IMG/VR virus record: IMGVR_UViG_3300027579_000002
Coordinates: 1 to 50,165 of that record
Source of the DNA: a virus
DNA: 50,165 bases
Direction: 5' to 3' (one strand)
The translations under genes and the position numbers were made by a program. Of the stretch, positions 1-5,499 are shown one piece after another. A model generated the notes under the pieces. The model had not been told where the DNA came from, did no database searches, and saw only the letters and a list, made by a program, of their open reading frames with translations. The first letter of the stretch is position 1. Each line of letters starts with the position of its first letter.

Positions 1-458
1 GCCCAGGGTTCGGTTTGACCCTGGCCAGGCCGGCACGTGAAACGCGTGGGCAGTTCGGGTAGTTCGGGCTCAGGCCGTGCGCTTAGCTCGGCCAGCGCTT
101 CCAGGATCTCATCGGCCACACGCTCGGCAGGGCTGCGCAGCGTGTGGGCAGGGGCTGCAGGGGCCTCGCCTGGCAGGAGAGGGCCACGGGCTACAGGCTT
201 GACAGCCCAGGCCTTTTCAAGGCTGCGCAGCATGCATGCGGCAACCTCAGCCAGGTTGCTGGCAGGGCTCAAGCAGTCGCCGCAGCGCACGTGGTAGCCG
301 TACGTGGCGTAACTGATGTGGACGGGCAGGGCCAGGGCTTTGGCGGCCTGCTGCAGGGCTGTCAGGGTTGGGCGCTTCAGGCCTTGGGCCTTGGTGGCTT
401 TGGTGGCCACGGCCTGCAGATAGGCGGCGGGGCCAGCGGGAGCGGTGTTGGCGGGCAT
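1..458 (-). CDS. Hypothetical Ala/Pro-rich protein, C-terminus cut by left edge
   Basis: The minus strand is open from base 458 to the left edge, giving at least 152 residues beginning MPANTAPAGPAAYLQAVATK. It is rich in Ala, Pro and Leu, with a short middle part holding two close Cys (VRCGDC). I chose the ATG at 458 because it sits in the context gaaacc-ATG, which many other genes of this arm share; an in-frame ATG at 500 would add 14 residues. The coding strand is strongly G+C-rich (67% in one 60-base line, against 47% in a sampled line near 8.9 kb). No family was recognised. The 3' end lies outside the window. Confidence 0.5.
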   Translation of the reverse strand, partial: MPANTAPAGPAAYLQAVATKATKAQGLKRPTLTALQQAAKALALPVHISYATYGYHVRCGDCLSPASNLAEVAACMLRSLEKAWAVKPVARGPLLPGEAPAAPAHTLRSPAERVADEILEALAELSARPEPELPELPTRFTCRPGQGQTEPW

Positions 459-689
459 GGTTTCAAGTGCAAAGGGGCTGGCTCGCGCCAGTGCCCCCAT
501 TAAAAGGCCTGCAGCCCCTAGCAGGCAAGGTAAAGCCAGGGGCAACTAGGCCACTCCCATAGGTGGCCTACTAGCTAGGGGCTTTGGCCCCTGCGGGATG
601 GTACGGGCCAGCGCCTGCCATGCCGTGCAAAGCAAAAAAGAGATGATCGCGCACGCACGTACGGCATCGCCTGCCGCTTTGGCAACTAG

Positions 690-1062
690 GCCAATCGGCA
701 CGCCGTCCATTGATGCGGATGCGGAAGGGCACGGCCTGGGGGTCGTGCTGCTGATCAGCAGGGGCAGGCCGTGCGGATGCGGAACAAAGGCCAGGGGCTG
801 GCATCGATGCGGAACGGCCCCGCCTGACGTTGCGGATGCGGAACGATTGGGGCCAGGGCCTGCGCTGCTGATCACGCTGCGCAGGCCGCACGAACGCGGA
901 ACGGTAGGGCTGGCTGATCAAAATGCTGATCACTGGCGCAGGCCGCTACCAACGCAGAACGGCAGTGGCTGGCTGATCACGATCGTGATCACTGGCGTGA
1001 GCTGCTACGAACGCAGATCAGGACCGCTTGCCGATACGGCTGCGGATCGCAGGCGGCTGCCG
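690..1062. repeat. Degenerate tandem array, period about 58 bp
   Basis: The core ctgatcac/ctgatcag recurs at 751, 868, 926 and 985, that is at spacings of 117, 58 and 59. Each core is followed by a gcaggccg-like word and then by an aacgcggaac-like word (about 715, 776, 834, 893, 951, 1009). The segment has no convincing gene on either strand. It could be a replication origin, a packaging or regulatory region, or a decayed repeat; the sequence does not decide. Confidence 0.55.
974..991. promoter_or_regulatory. 18 bp perfect palindrome
   Basis: TGATCACGATCGTGATCA reads the same on both strands. It lies in the last well-formed unit of the 58 bp array, where the repeated ctgatcac core is mirrored by its own reverse complement. 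A dimeric protein-binding site is plausible, but no binder is identified. Confidence 0.5.
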
Positions 1063-1115
1063 ATACTGGTACGTATCATAATCAGGGACGATCCGAAGAT
1101 TGGCACAAATACAGG

Positions 1116-1129
1116 TGTACTATAGTACA
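1116..1129. promoter_or_regulatory. 14 bp palindrome resembling a cyanobacterial LexA box
   Basis: TGTACTATAGTACA is a perfect palindrome with the core GTAC-N4-GTAC. The published cyanobacterial LexA consensus, as I remember it, is RGTACNNNDGTWCB; this site matches the whole core but not the two outermost positions. It lies between the G+C-rich segment and the small-gene arm, in an A+T-rich stretch (1085-1200) with no gene, where a control region could sit. Function is inferred. Confidence 0.4.
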
Positions 1130-1210
1130 GACGCACTACTATGCGGTTATGCGCATAAAAGCATAAAACGGTAGCGTTATGAAACAATGTGAAGAAACCA
1201 TGATACGCCC

Positions 1211-1289
1211 CTAGCCGGACCCTAGATACGGAGCTAGCCGGACCCTATACGCTTCCAGCCGGACCCCAGATACATCACCAGCCGTGCCC
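1211..1289. repeat. Tandem repeats of about 22 bp, four units
   Basis: Units begin at 1211, 1234, 1255 and 1278 (ctagccggaccct, ctagccggaccct, ccagccggacccc, ccagccgtgccc), spacing 23, 21 and 23. The last unit overlaps the 3' end of the 52-residue gene. Short evenly spaced direct repeats like these suit a replication or regulatory protein; no cognate protein is visible next to them. Confidence 0.6.
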
Positions 1290-1433
1290 ATCAAACGCCG
1301 CCTTTATGGCGGCTTCTTCATTGGAAAAAGGCCCTCCTACCACTGAATCATCAGAATCATCGTAGAAATACCAGCCTTCAATGAGTTCAGTGCCTTTGCA
1401 AGAGGCTTCATCAAAGAAATCAATGAGAATCAT
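1275..1433 (-). CDS. Small acidic hypothetical protein (52 aa)
   Basis: ATG at 1433 to TGA at 1275 gives 52 residues beginning MILIDFFDEASCKG. A Trp-Tyr-Phe-Tyr segment is followed by six acidic residues within eight positions, then GGPFSNEEAAIKAAF. The GPF-x-x-EEA pattern is common in small phage proteins that begin with a short beta hairpin and end in a helix. It lies 24 bases after the stop of the next upstream gene, so it is the last gene of that run. Function unknown. Confidence 0.55.
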   Translation of the reverse strand: MILIDFFDEASCKGTELIEGWYFYDDSDDSVVGGPFSNEEAAIKAAFDGHGW

Positions 1434-1457
1434 GATTAATCGTCTCCAATGAAATAA

Positions 1458-1760
1458 TTAAGCCAATTGCCTCTGCAGGAACTCCCAGGCCCATTTGCTC
1501 TTGGTGCTGGGCCTGAGCAGTTCATAGGCCTCGTGATCCACGATGGTATCGCCAGCACTGTCCACGTGCCCTTCAATATCGAGCTGCCAGATGCCCTTGC
1601 AGGCCCCATCGGGGCCGTAAATGCCAATGACGTGCTCACGGTCCTCCATCGCCTGTCTCACGTGGAAGATGAGCTGCTGGAGCGAGGCAGCTTGGTAGCT
1701 GCCTCTTGTGCAGGAGAAATACGGGCCGTTGTCTTGGTAGGTACGGATGGTAGTGATCAT
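1458..1760 (-). CDS. Hypothetical protein (100 aa)
   Basis: The gene starts at ATG 1760, which overlaps the TGA of the preceding gene (1757-1759) as ATGA, a usual sign of translational coupling; a TTG nine bases further upstream is less likely. The 100-residue product begins MITTIRTYQDNG and contains a predicted amphipathic helix (LQQLIFHVRQAMEDREHV) followed by a beta-rich part (IGIYGPDGACKGIWQLDIEG). No family recognised. Confidence 0.6.
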   Translation of the reverse strand: MITTIRTYQDNGPYFSCTRGSYQAASLQQLIFHVRQAMEDREHVIGIYGPDGACKGIWQLDIEGHVDSAGDTIVDHEAYELLRPSTKSKWAWEFLQRQLA

Positions 1761-1981
1761 TGGTCGCAAGTGGGAAGGGGCTCGTCTTCGATTTCGTGGG
1801 CAAGTTGTTTGAGCTGGTCTAGAGCTACCTGGATGACATAGCCCCTGCCGACTGAGCTTTCATCAAGCAGTTCTTCTAAAGCTCTGATTTCATCGTGTAG
1901 TTCTTCAACGGAATGGAATGTGCGTGCTGTATAAGACACTCCATATTCATCTTCAGAAACGAAAGAAATAGGAAAAGGCAT
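1757..1981 (-). CDS. Hypothetical protein with acidic helix (74 aa)
   Basis: I chose the ATG at 1981 (MPFPISFVSEDEYG) over upstream in-frame non-ATG codons because it follows the preceding gene's stop by about 23 bases. The middle is a Glu-rich helix (SVEELHDEIRALEELLDE). The first five residues, MPFPI, are the same as those of the gene at 3155-3364, as are the bases around the start. It overlaps the next gene by four bases. Function unknown. Confidence 0.6.
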   Translation of the reverse strand: MPFPISFVSEDEYGVSYTARTFHSVEELHDEIRALEELLDESSVGRGYVIQVALDQLKQLAHEIEDEPLPTCDQ

Positions 1982-2004
1982 GATCAAAGGAGAAACAAGA
2001 GAAA

Positions 2005-2205
2005 TCAGAGCGCAGCCCATTCATGACGGACAGCACGAATAGCCTTCACGTTCCAGGATTCAGGAAAACGATGCTCAGCCAGCGTTTTAGCTTCTTCTTC
2101 GCTAGTGGCATCAAGGTTAATGGTTTGCCAGTTCAGATAGATGTCGCCGTAACGGTGCTCGATGGTGACGGCGTAGGTGTGGGTGGCGAGAGGCAGGGTG
2201 CTCAT
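2005..2205 (-). CDS. Hypothetical protein (66 aa)
   Basis: ATG 2205 is preceded by ttaaaacc with no Shine-Dalgarno. The 66-residue product has a beta-strand-rich first half (TYAVTIEHRYGDIYLNWQTI), then a short helix with EEEAKTLAEHRFPESW, a pattern seen in small phage proteins in which an EEA-type helix packs on a sheet. It follows a hairpin and a TATTGTTC box, so it probably has its own promoter. Function unknown. Confidence 0.6.
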   Translation of the reverse strand: MSTLPLATHTYAVTIEHRYGDIYLNWQTINLDATSEEEAKTLAEHRFPESWNVKAIRAVRHEWAAL

Positions 2206-2241
2206 GGTTTTAAAAAATCGAGGGAAGCTCGCGCTTCATGA

Positions 2242-2252
2242 GAGAACAATAG
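2242..2252 (-). promoter_or_regulatory. TATTGTTCTC box, promoter candidate 1
   Basis: On the minus strand ctatTGTTCTC follows a hairpin and precedes the gene ending at 2005. It is one of five similar boxes (2242, 2620, 3117, 3742, 4544) with consensus tTATWGTTCYC. TATAGT/TATTGT would serve as a -10 element; no -35 is obvious. Confidence 0.4.
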
Positions 2253-2259
2253 TCCGAAA

Positions 2260-2277
2260 GGGGCCGTGATCGGCCCC
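2260..2277 (-). terminator. Hairpin terminator after the gene at 2292-2582
   Basis: On the minus strand GGGGCC-GATCAC-GGCCCC is followed by tttc. It lies 15 bases after the stop of the upstream gene and directly before the TATTGTTC box. Confidence 0.6.
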
Positions 2278-2291
2278 GTCGTTACAAAGCT

Positions 2292-2582
2292 TCACGCAAG
2301 CTCAACGCGATCAATGGCGAAGTCAGGGTGGAGCTGCTGGCAAATGGAACGTGCTTGCTCAGCAGAAAAAGTGATATAGCCAAGAGCGTCGTTGCGCTGA
2401 TTTCTACGGCAGAAGCCATAGCAGACGAACTTACGCTCTACAGGCTCAATGGTTTTGATGATGTAGGAGGGGCGGGAATCTGCAACGTGCTGCTGAGCCT
2501 GCTCGGGAGAAGCAGCATCAATGAGAAGCTCGCACTGACCGCCATTGCTGGAGTTGGTGCAGAGGATGGAATAGGAGGTCAT
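2292..2582 (-). CDS. Hypothetical protein (96 aa)
   Basis: ATG 2582 lies in the context caacc-ATG. The 96-residue protein reads as a compact alternating alpha/beta fold: a first strand (YSILCTNSS), a strand-helix unit with ASPEQAQQHVADSRP, then a second similar unit (GYITFSAEQARSICQQLHP). The two xAxPEQAxxxxxxxxP-like units suggest an internal duplication. It is flanked by hairpins and promoter-like boxes. No family recognised. Confidence 0.6.
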   Translation of the reverse strand: MTSYSILCTNSSNGGQCELLIDAASPEQAQQHVADSRPSYIIKTIEPVERKFVCYGFCRRNQRNDALGYITFSAEQARSICQQLHPDFAIDRVELA

Positions 2583-2619
2583 GGTTGGTTCCTTAAACGA
2601 GGAGCGTCGCCGCTCATGA

Positions 2620-2632
2620 GAGAACTATACAG
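2620..2632 (-). promoter_or_regulatory. TATAGTTCTC box, promoter candidate 2
   Basis: On the minus strand ctgTATAGTTCTC lies about 40 bases upstream of ATG 2582 and just after a hairpin. The eight bases before it (ccatgctg) resemble those before candidate 3 (ccatgccg). Confidence 0.45.
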
Positions 2633-2644
2633 CATGGCAAAGCA

Positions 2645-2658
2645 GGGCCTTACGGCCC
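2645..2658 (-). terminator. Hairpin terminator after the gene at 2690-3076
   Basis: On the minus strand GGGGCC-gtaa-GGCCCt is followed by gcttt. Its position between a stop codon and a promoter-like box matches the other hairpins of this arm. Confidence 0.45.
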
Positions 2659-2689
2659 CGCTGCTGGCGTTGATATTTCGTTACAAAGG

Positions 2690-3076
2690 TCAGTCCCAGT
2701 GGTTGCTGTAGATCTGCTTACCGCTCCAGATGCGCATGGTGCGTTGGAGCTTGCTGTTCCACAGCCACTCTTCACCATCGCTGTGGCATTTGATGCGGAA
2801 ACTCTTGACAGGCGCCACTACCAGCTCACCGCCTTCACCATCGGCACGATTCTGGAAGACCAGCTTTGGCTTGCGAGTGAGTTCGGGCACTGCGTAGCCA
2901 CCAGCAGGGCCTTTGTCCACTTCATGGCTCTCGATCTGCTGCACCCAGGCAGTCTTCTCTGTGCAGCGCACCACCACGTAGAAATCCACGATGGTCATGG
3001 AATAGCCCCAGGAACTGGAAAGGATGGTACCTGGCTGGAGCTGGGTGCCTTGGAGAGGAGGAGCGATGAGAGTCAT
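2690..3076 (-). CDS. Conserved phage hypothetical protein with SSWGY motif (128 aa)
   Basis: ATG 3076 follows ccacc with no Shine-Dalgarno. The protein has the segment GTILSSSWGYSMTIVDFYVV near residues 16-35; similar SSWGY-x-x-T-x-x-D-F-Y segments occur in an uncharacterised small protein family of many tailed phages (from memory). The rest is beta-rich with several Lys and Trp, ending IYSNHWD. It sits alone between hairpins with its own promoter-like box. No biochemical role is known to me. Confidence 0.65.
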   Translation of the reverse strand: MTLIAPPLQGTQLQPGTILSSSWGYSMTIVDFYVVVRCTEKTAWVQQIESHEVDKGPAGGYAVPELTRKPKLVFQNRADGEGGELVVAPVKSFRIKCHSDGEEWLWNSKLQRTMRIWSGKQIYSNHWD

Positions 3077-3116
3077 GGTGGATGGTTGGTTAGAGGAGGC
3101 GTCTCCGCCTGTGAGA

Positions 3117-3128
3117 AGAACTATACGG
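3117..3128 (-). promoter_or_regulatory. TATAGTTCT box, promoter candidate 3
   Basis: On the minus strand ccgTATAGTTCT lies about 45 bases upstream of ATG 3076, just after the hairpin at 3134-3153. It shares ccatgcYg immediately upstream with candidate 2. Confidence 0.45.
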
Positions 3129-3133
3129 CATGG

Positions 3134-3153
3134 CAGGGCCTCTATCGAGGCCT
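3134..3153 (-). terminator. Hairpin terminator after the gene at 3155-3364
   Basis: CAGG(G)CCTC-TAT-GAGGCCTG forms a strong stem that starts at the stop codon of the minus-strand gene. Confidence 0.5.
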
Positions 3154-3154
3154 G

Positions 3155-3364
3155 TTACAAACCGTCATAAAGGCTCTCAATGCGAAACGGGGCGAGCCTG
3201 CCCATGCGTAGAGCTTTTTCCTTGACAAACTGCTGGCTATTGGTTTTTGTGTTTTTGATTTTATGCAGGCCAGTCTCCGTGATCTTTACGACGGTGTATT
3301 CTCCTCGCCATTGCTTGAAGCCAAAATCGTAGAGATCAACGAGGGTGCCAATGGGAAAAGGCAT
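3155..3364 (-). CDS. Hypothetical protein, probable small beta-barrel (69 aa)
   Basis: ATG 3364 starts MPFPIGTLVDLYDFGFKQW. The product alternates short strands (GTLVDLY, GEYTVVKIT, GLHKIKNT), ends in basic residues and could be an SH3-like or PilZ-like barrel. The first five residues match the gene at 1757-1981. A spacer of about 38 bases separates it from the preceding gene. Function unknown. Confidence 0.6.
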   Translation of the reverse strand: MPFPIGTLVDLYDFGFKQWRGEYTVVKITETGLHKIKNTKTNSQQFVKEKALRMGRLAPFRIESLYDGL

Positions 3365-3402
3365 GATAAGATGAATGTTCCCAACAATTTCTTTGTGGGG
3401 CG

Positions 3403-3723
3403 TTACGAGCGACGGAGCACGCTGTGAGAGCTAGGCCTCGTGAAGCCTAGCTCAGCTCTGGCTTCAGGGCATTGATCACAAATGCCCATTAACATTTCGC
3501 CTACATAGTGTTGCGCCTGGCGAAGCTTATCGAAAGCCTCTGCTCTTTCATCGCGAGCTTTGTAGTAGGCGTCAGTGCCTTGTGGATAGAAATCGCGAGC
3601 GTTACACGTGGCTGCTACGAGCGCATCTACTGCCTTACCAATGGCATCGTAAGCAGCAGCGTATTCATCACGCAGTGTGGTGGCGCCAGTGCCGTTGAGA
3701 TGAATAGTTGGAATGGTTGCCAT
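3403..3723 (-). CDS. Conserved phage hypothetical helical protein (106 aa)
   Basis: The start is ATG 3723 in the context caaacc-ATG, giving MATIPTIHLNGTGATTL; the longer open frame upstream crosses the promoter-like box and hairpin and is rejected. Residues 5-13 (PTIHLNGTG) are followed by an all-helical body with CNARDFYPQG and a C-terminal CDQCPEARAELG segment. I recall similar IHLNGT-starting proteins in many tailed phages, where they are uncharacterised. Confidence 0.65.
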   Translation of the reverse strand: MATIPTIHLNGTGATTLRDEYAAAYDAIGKAVDALVAATCNARDFYPQGTDAYYKARDERAEAFDKLRQAQHYVGEMLMGICDQCPEARAELGFTRPSSHSVLRRS

Positions 3724-3741
3724 GGTTTGAAGCGCGAACAA

Positions 3742-3754
3742 GGGAACAATACAG
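3742..3754 (-). promoter_or_regulatory. TATTGTTCCC box, promoter candidate 4
   Basis: On the minus strand ctgTATTGTTCCC lies about 20 bases upstream of ATG 3723 and just after the hairpin at 3758-3779. Confidence 0.4.
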
Positions 3755-3757
3755 AAG

Positions 3758-3779
3758 AAAGGGGCCACGAGGCCCCTTT
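3758..3779 (-). terminator. Rho-independent terminator after the HicA-like gene
   Basis: AAAGGGGCC-ACGA-GGCCCCTTT is a perfect stem with A and T tails on either side, so it can work in both directions; the minus-strand genes end on its right. Confidence 0.65.
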
Positions 3780-3790
3780 GTCACAAACCG

Positions 3791-3982
3791 TTACGAAGAC
3801 AAGACTCGCTTAATAAAGCTTTCAACGTTTCTTAGAAAACGCTTGTCTAAAGTACTTTTACTTGTGCAAAATATTTTACCGGAAGGATGTTTGAAAACAT
3901 AATGTCTTTTTTCGCGATGAAGGACAAAGTCATATTTTGCGGCCAAAGCAAATACTGCTCGCCTATTGTCTTGCGTCCCCAT
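3791..3982 (-). CDS. HicA-like small protein (63 aa)
   Basis: ATG 3982 overlaps the TAA of the preceding gene (TAATG). The product MGTQDNRRAVFALAAK continues with YDFVLHREKRHYVFKHPSGK and a basic C-terminal helix. This order (helix, strand, R/H-x-x-HYVF-x-HP-G strand pair, helix) is that of HicA-type mRNA interferases with a dsRNA-binding fold, in which a His in the first strand pair is catalytic. Here the candidate is the H of RHYVF. No HicB-like antitoxin lies next to it; its upstream partner is a small helical protein. The assignment rests on pattern only. Confidence 0.4.
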   Translation of the reverse strand: MGTQDNRRAVFALAAKYDFVLHREKRHYVFKHPSGKIFCTSKSTLDKRFLRNVESFIKRVLSS

Positions 3983-4188
3983 TAAAGCACTTTCCAAATG
4001 TCATCTTGCAGAGCATCTGCAAGCGTAATTAGCAAATCGCGTTTCTTTTTATAAGCGGGCTTATTAATGCGGGAAAGAATAAAACTGCGAGCAGAAGAAC
4101 GATCATTTGCGCTGTAATCTTTCCACTTATGTTTTGCATTGTCAGAAACCATTCTGGCAATAGCCTGTTGCGTTTTTGTGAGAGGCAT
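3982..4188 (-). CDS. Hypothetical helical basic protein (68 aa)
   Basis: ATG 4188 is preceded by gaacc. The product begins MPLTKTQQAIARMVSDNAKH and is predicted all-helical and basic (KPAYKKKRDLLITLADAL). It is coupled to the HicA-like gene by a TAATG overlap, and its start follows the stop of the SH3-like gene within a few bases, so the three are probably one transcript. It does not resemble HicB. Function unknown. Confidence 0.55.
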   Translation of the reverse strand: MPLTKTQQAIARMVSDNAKHKWKDYSANDRSSARSFILSRINKPAYKKKRDLLITLADALQDDIWKVL

Positions 4189-4191
4189 GGT

Positions 4192-4470
4192 TCAGAAGAC
4201 GAGGGTTTGACCGTTGGCTTTGATGCTGACCACGCGCTCGCAATCAAACGAACGCCAAGCACCTTCTCCTTCTTTACGAGCAATGGAGAAATCACGACAG
4301 CGGACAATGTTGGGCTTCTTTACTGCCGTGCCAGTGCCCTTGATTTCCTTGGTGTCCCAAGGATTAAAGCAAAGCTTGCGAATGGAGCCATCAGCCTTGA
4401 TGAATTCCACTGAAACAATGCTGTGACCAGCATTGAAAATGAATTGTTTGATCTTGTTGGTTTTGTCCAT
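4192..4470 (-). CDS. SH3 beta-barrel-like phage protein (92 aa)
   Basis: The start is ATG 4470 (MDKTNKIKQFIFNAGHSIVS); the upstream open frame runs through a hairpin and is not coding. The body has VEFIKADGSIRKLCFNP, then RCRDFSIARKEGEGAWRSFDCERVVSI. The order F-x-KxDGxxR ... WRSFxxxRV matches small phage proteins annotated as SH3 beta-barrel fold-containing (known from T4-like and other phages, from memory). A host-interaction role is often suspected for these but is not shown here. Confidence 0.6.
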   Translation of the reverse strand: MDKTNKIKQFIFNAGHSIVSVEFIKADGSIRKLCFNPWDTKEIKGTGTAVKKPNIVRCRDFSIARKEGEGAWRSFDCERVVSIKANGQTLVF

Positions 4471-4508
4471 GAGGAGCTGTCGCCAGCGAAGGAACGAGGA
4501 AGAAAGGG

Positions 4509-4528
4509 GGAGCCTCTTGCGAGGCTCC
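4509..4528 (-). terminator. Rho-independent terminator after the 65-aa gene
   Basis: On the minus strand GGAGCCTC-GCAA-GAGGCTCC is followed by cccctttcttcc. It lies downstream of the stop of the 4549-4746 gene. Confidence 0.6.
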
Positions 4529-4543
4529 TTTCCCATCGACCGA

Positions 4544-4555
4544 GGGAACTATAGG
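4544..4555 (-). promoter_or_regulatory. TATAGTTCCC box, promoter candidate 5
   Basis: On the minus strand ccTATAGTTCCC overlaps the TAG stop of the 65-aa gene. Unlike the other four boxes it precedes the hairpin, so transcripts from it would have to read through that hairpin to reach ATG 4470. Confidence 0.3.
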
Positions 4556-4746
4556 CTCAGTTGAACCGGGCTGTCAAGCCTTTCCACGGGGAAGCCGTTG
4601 GCAATGCGGCAGTAGCGCTCAGGGTGGAGCTGCATGCACTTGTCAAGGCCTTCCTTGTTAGGGAGCACATTGGGGGAGGCTGCAATGGCAAAAGCACCGA
4701 GCCCAAAGATCAGGCTCACTAGCAGGAATGAAGCTGCGTCTTTCAT
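4549..4746 (-). CDS. Small exported or membrane-anchored protein, LHPERYC type (65 aa)
   Basis: ATG 4746 overlaps the TGA of the RlpA-like gene as ATGA. Residues 5-24 are a hydrophobic segment ([20 protein letters not shown]), a signal peptide or anchor, followed by a short exposed part with [10 protein letters not shown]. Small proteins with a leader and a C-x(4)-HPERYCR segment are frequent in marine picocyanobacteria and their phages, which supports a cyanobacterial host. The coupling with RlpA suggests both products work outside the cytoplasmic membrane. Confidence 0.6.
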   Translation of the reverse strand: MKDAASFLLVSLIFGLGAFAIAASPNVLPNKEGLDKCMQLHPERYCRIANGFPVERLDSPVQLSL

Positions 4747-5093
4747 AGCTTTGAAATGCAGATGGAGGCTTCGCCTTGAGAAGGAGAAGCAATGCGAGAG
4801 AAGCTGCCGTAGGACAAGTCCAAGATGCGGCCCCCGTAGTATGGGCCTCGATCATTGATTGTCACTACCACTGACTTTCCATTGTTGCGATTCTTTACCA
4901 GCACTTTTGTGCCAAATGGAAGCCAGGGGTGAGCAGCAGTGAGGGCGTAAGCGTCAAAGCGAGAGCCGTTAGCAGCTCGTTGTCCGTGATAACCGTCGCC
5001 AATGCCGTAGTGCGAGGCGCGACCACATTGGAGTGTTGCTGCTTGCGCTTGTAAGGGGCAGAGCAGCAGGAGGGAGAAAAGGAAACGTTTCAT
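4743..5093 (-). CDS. RlpA-like secreted double-psi beta-barrel protein (116 aa)
   Basis: ATG 5093 starts a signal peptide, [18 protein letters not shown], cleaved near residue 18. The remainder is the RlpA core: GRASHYG, then [28 protein letters not shown], and [17 protein letters not shown]. RlpA of Pseudomonas is a lytic transglycosylase on denuded peptidoglycan; the His of TAAH and the Asp of NDRGP correspond to its essential residues and both are kept here. There is no SPOR domain. It could help lysis, entry or wall remodelling of the infected cell. It is coupled to the 65-aa exported protein. The longer in-frame extension to 5150 is rejected because it would bury the signal peptide. Confidence 0.85.
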   Translation of the reverse strand: MKRFLFSLLLLCPLQAQAATLQCGRASHYGIGDGYHGQRAANGSRFDAYALTAAHPWLPFGTKVLVKNRNNGKSVVVTINDRGPYYGGRILDLSYGSFSRIASPSQGEASICISKL

Positions 5094-5187
5094 CAAATAG
5101 TACGAAAGAACTAGCGAGGGCCAAGTCGTCTCCGACAAGGCAATGCCCATTGTGCCATGAATTCAATCGTTGCTGCCGAGCCGACGA

Positions 5188-5407
5188 GGTGTGTTATGCT
5201 TTTGAAGCACTCGGTCCTAGCGGCTTAATTGCTGCTCTCGTCTTTGGGCGAGCCGTGAGGGTGGACGCCTCTGATGATGCGGGCAAAGCCGTATGGCTTA
5301 GCCAAGGAGTTTTTGCATGGTCTCCTGCGAGGCGCATCATCTCCCTTGTATCTTTAGGGAAAGGGGCATCGGAGGGTGTGAAGAAAAGGGGCTGTAAGGC
5401 CCCTTTT
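5188..5407 (+). other. Non-coding stretch with promoter-like sequence and terminator; possible short transcript
   Basis: Reading plus-strand, TGTG-TTATGCT (about 5190-5201) resembles an extended -10, and about 200 bases on there is a strong terminator (5384-5407). The plus-strand frame through it is open but also runs through the RlpA-like gene and the terminator, and I see no good start, so I do not call a protein. A small RNA is possible. The divergent minus-strand RlpA gene begins just to the left. Confidence 0.25.
5384..5407 (+). terminator. Perfect bidirectional terminator
   Basis: AAAAGGGGC-TGTAAG-GCCCCTTTT, followed by ctttt on the plus strand. It separates the 5.2 kb stretch from the promoter region of the plus-strand 55-aa gene. 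Confidence 0.7.
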
Positions 5408-5423
5408 CTTTTGCTTGGCCACT

Positions 5424-5448
5424 GTTGCACAGTGGGAGCTTGTGCAAC
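5424..5448. promoter_or_regulatory. Inverted repeat GTTGCACA-N9-TGTGCAAC
   Basis: Two perfect 8-base arms (5424-5431, 5441-5448) lie about 50 bases upstream of the lone plus-strand gene in this arm. They could form an operator for a dimeric regulator or a hairpin in its leader. Confidence 0.4.
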
Positions 5449-5499
5449 AAGCTCTCATACCTTGCTAGCTAGACTCGACCAATACAAGATCAGCCGATC

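Noticed and set aside
546-1125. Several open frames in the G+C-rich left segment on both strands
   Set aside because: They overlap each other, carry the repeat words in all frames and have Arg/Cys/Pro-rich compositions with no start context; the 58 bp array explains them better.
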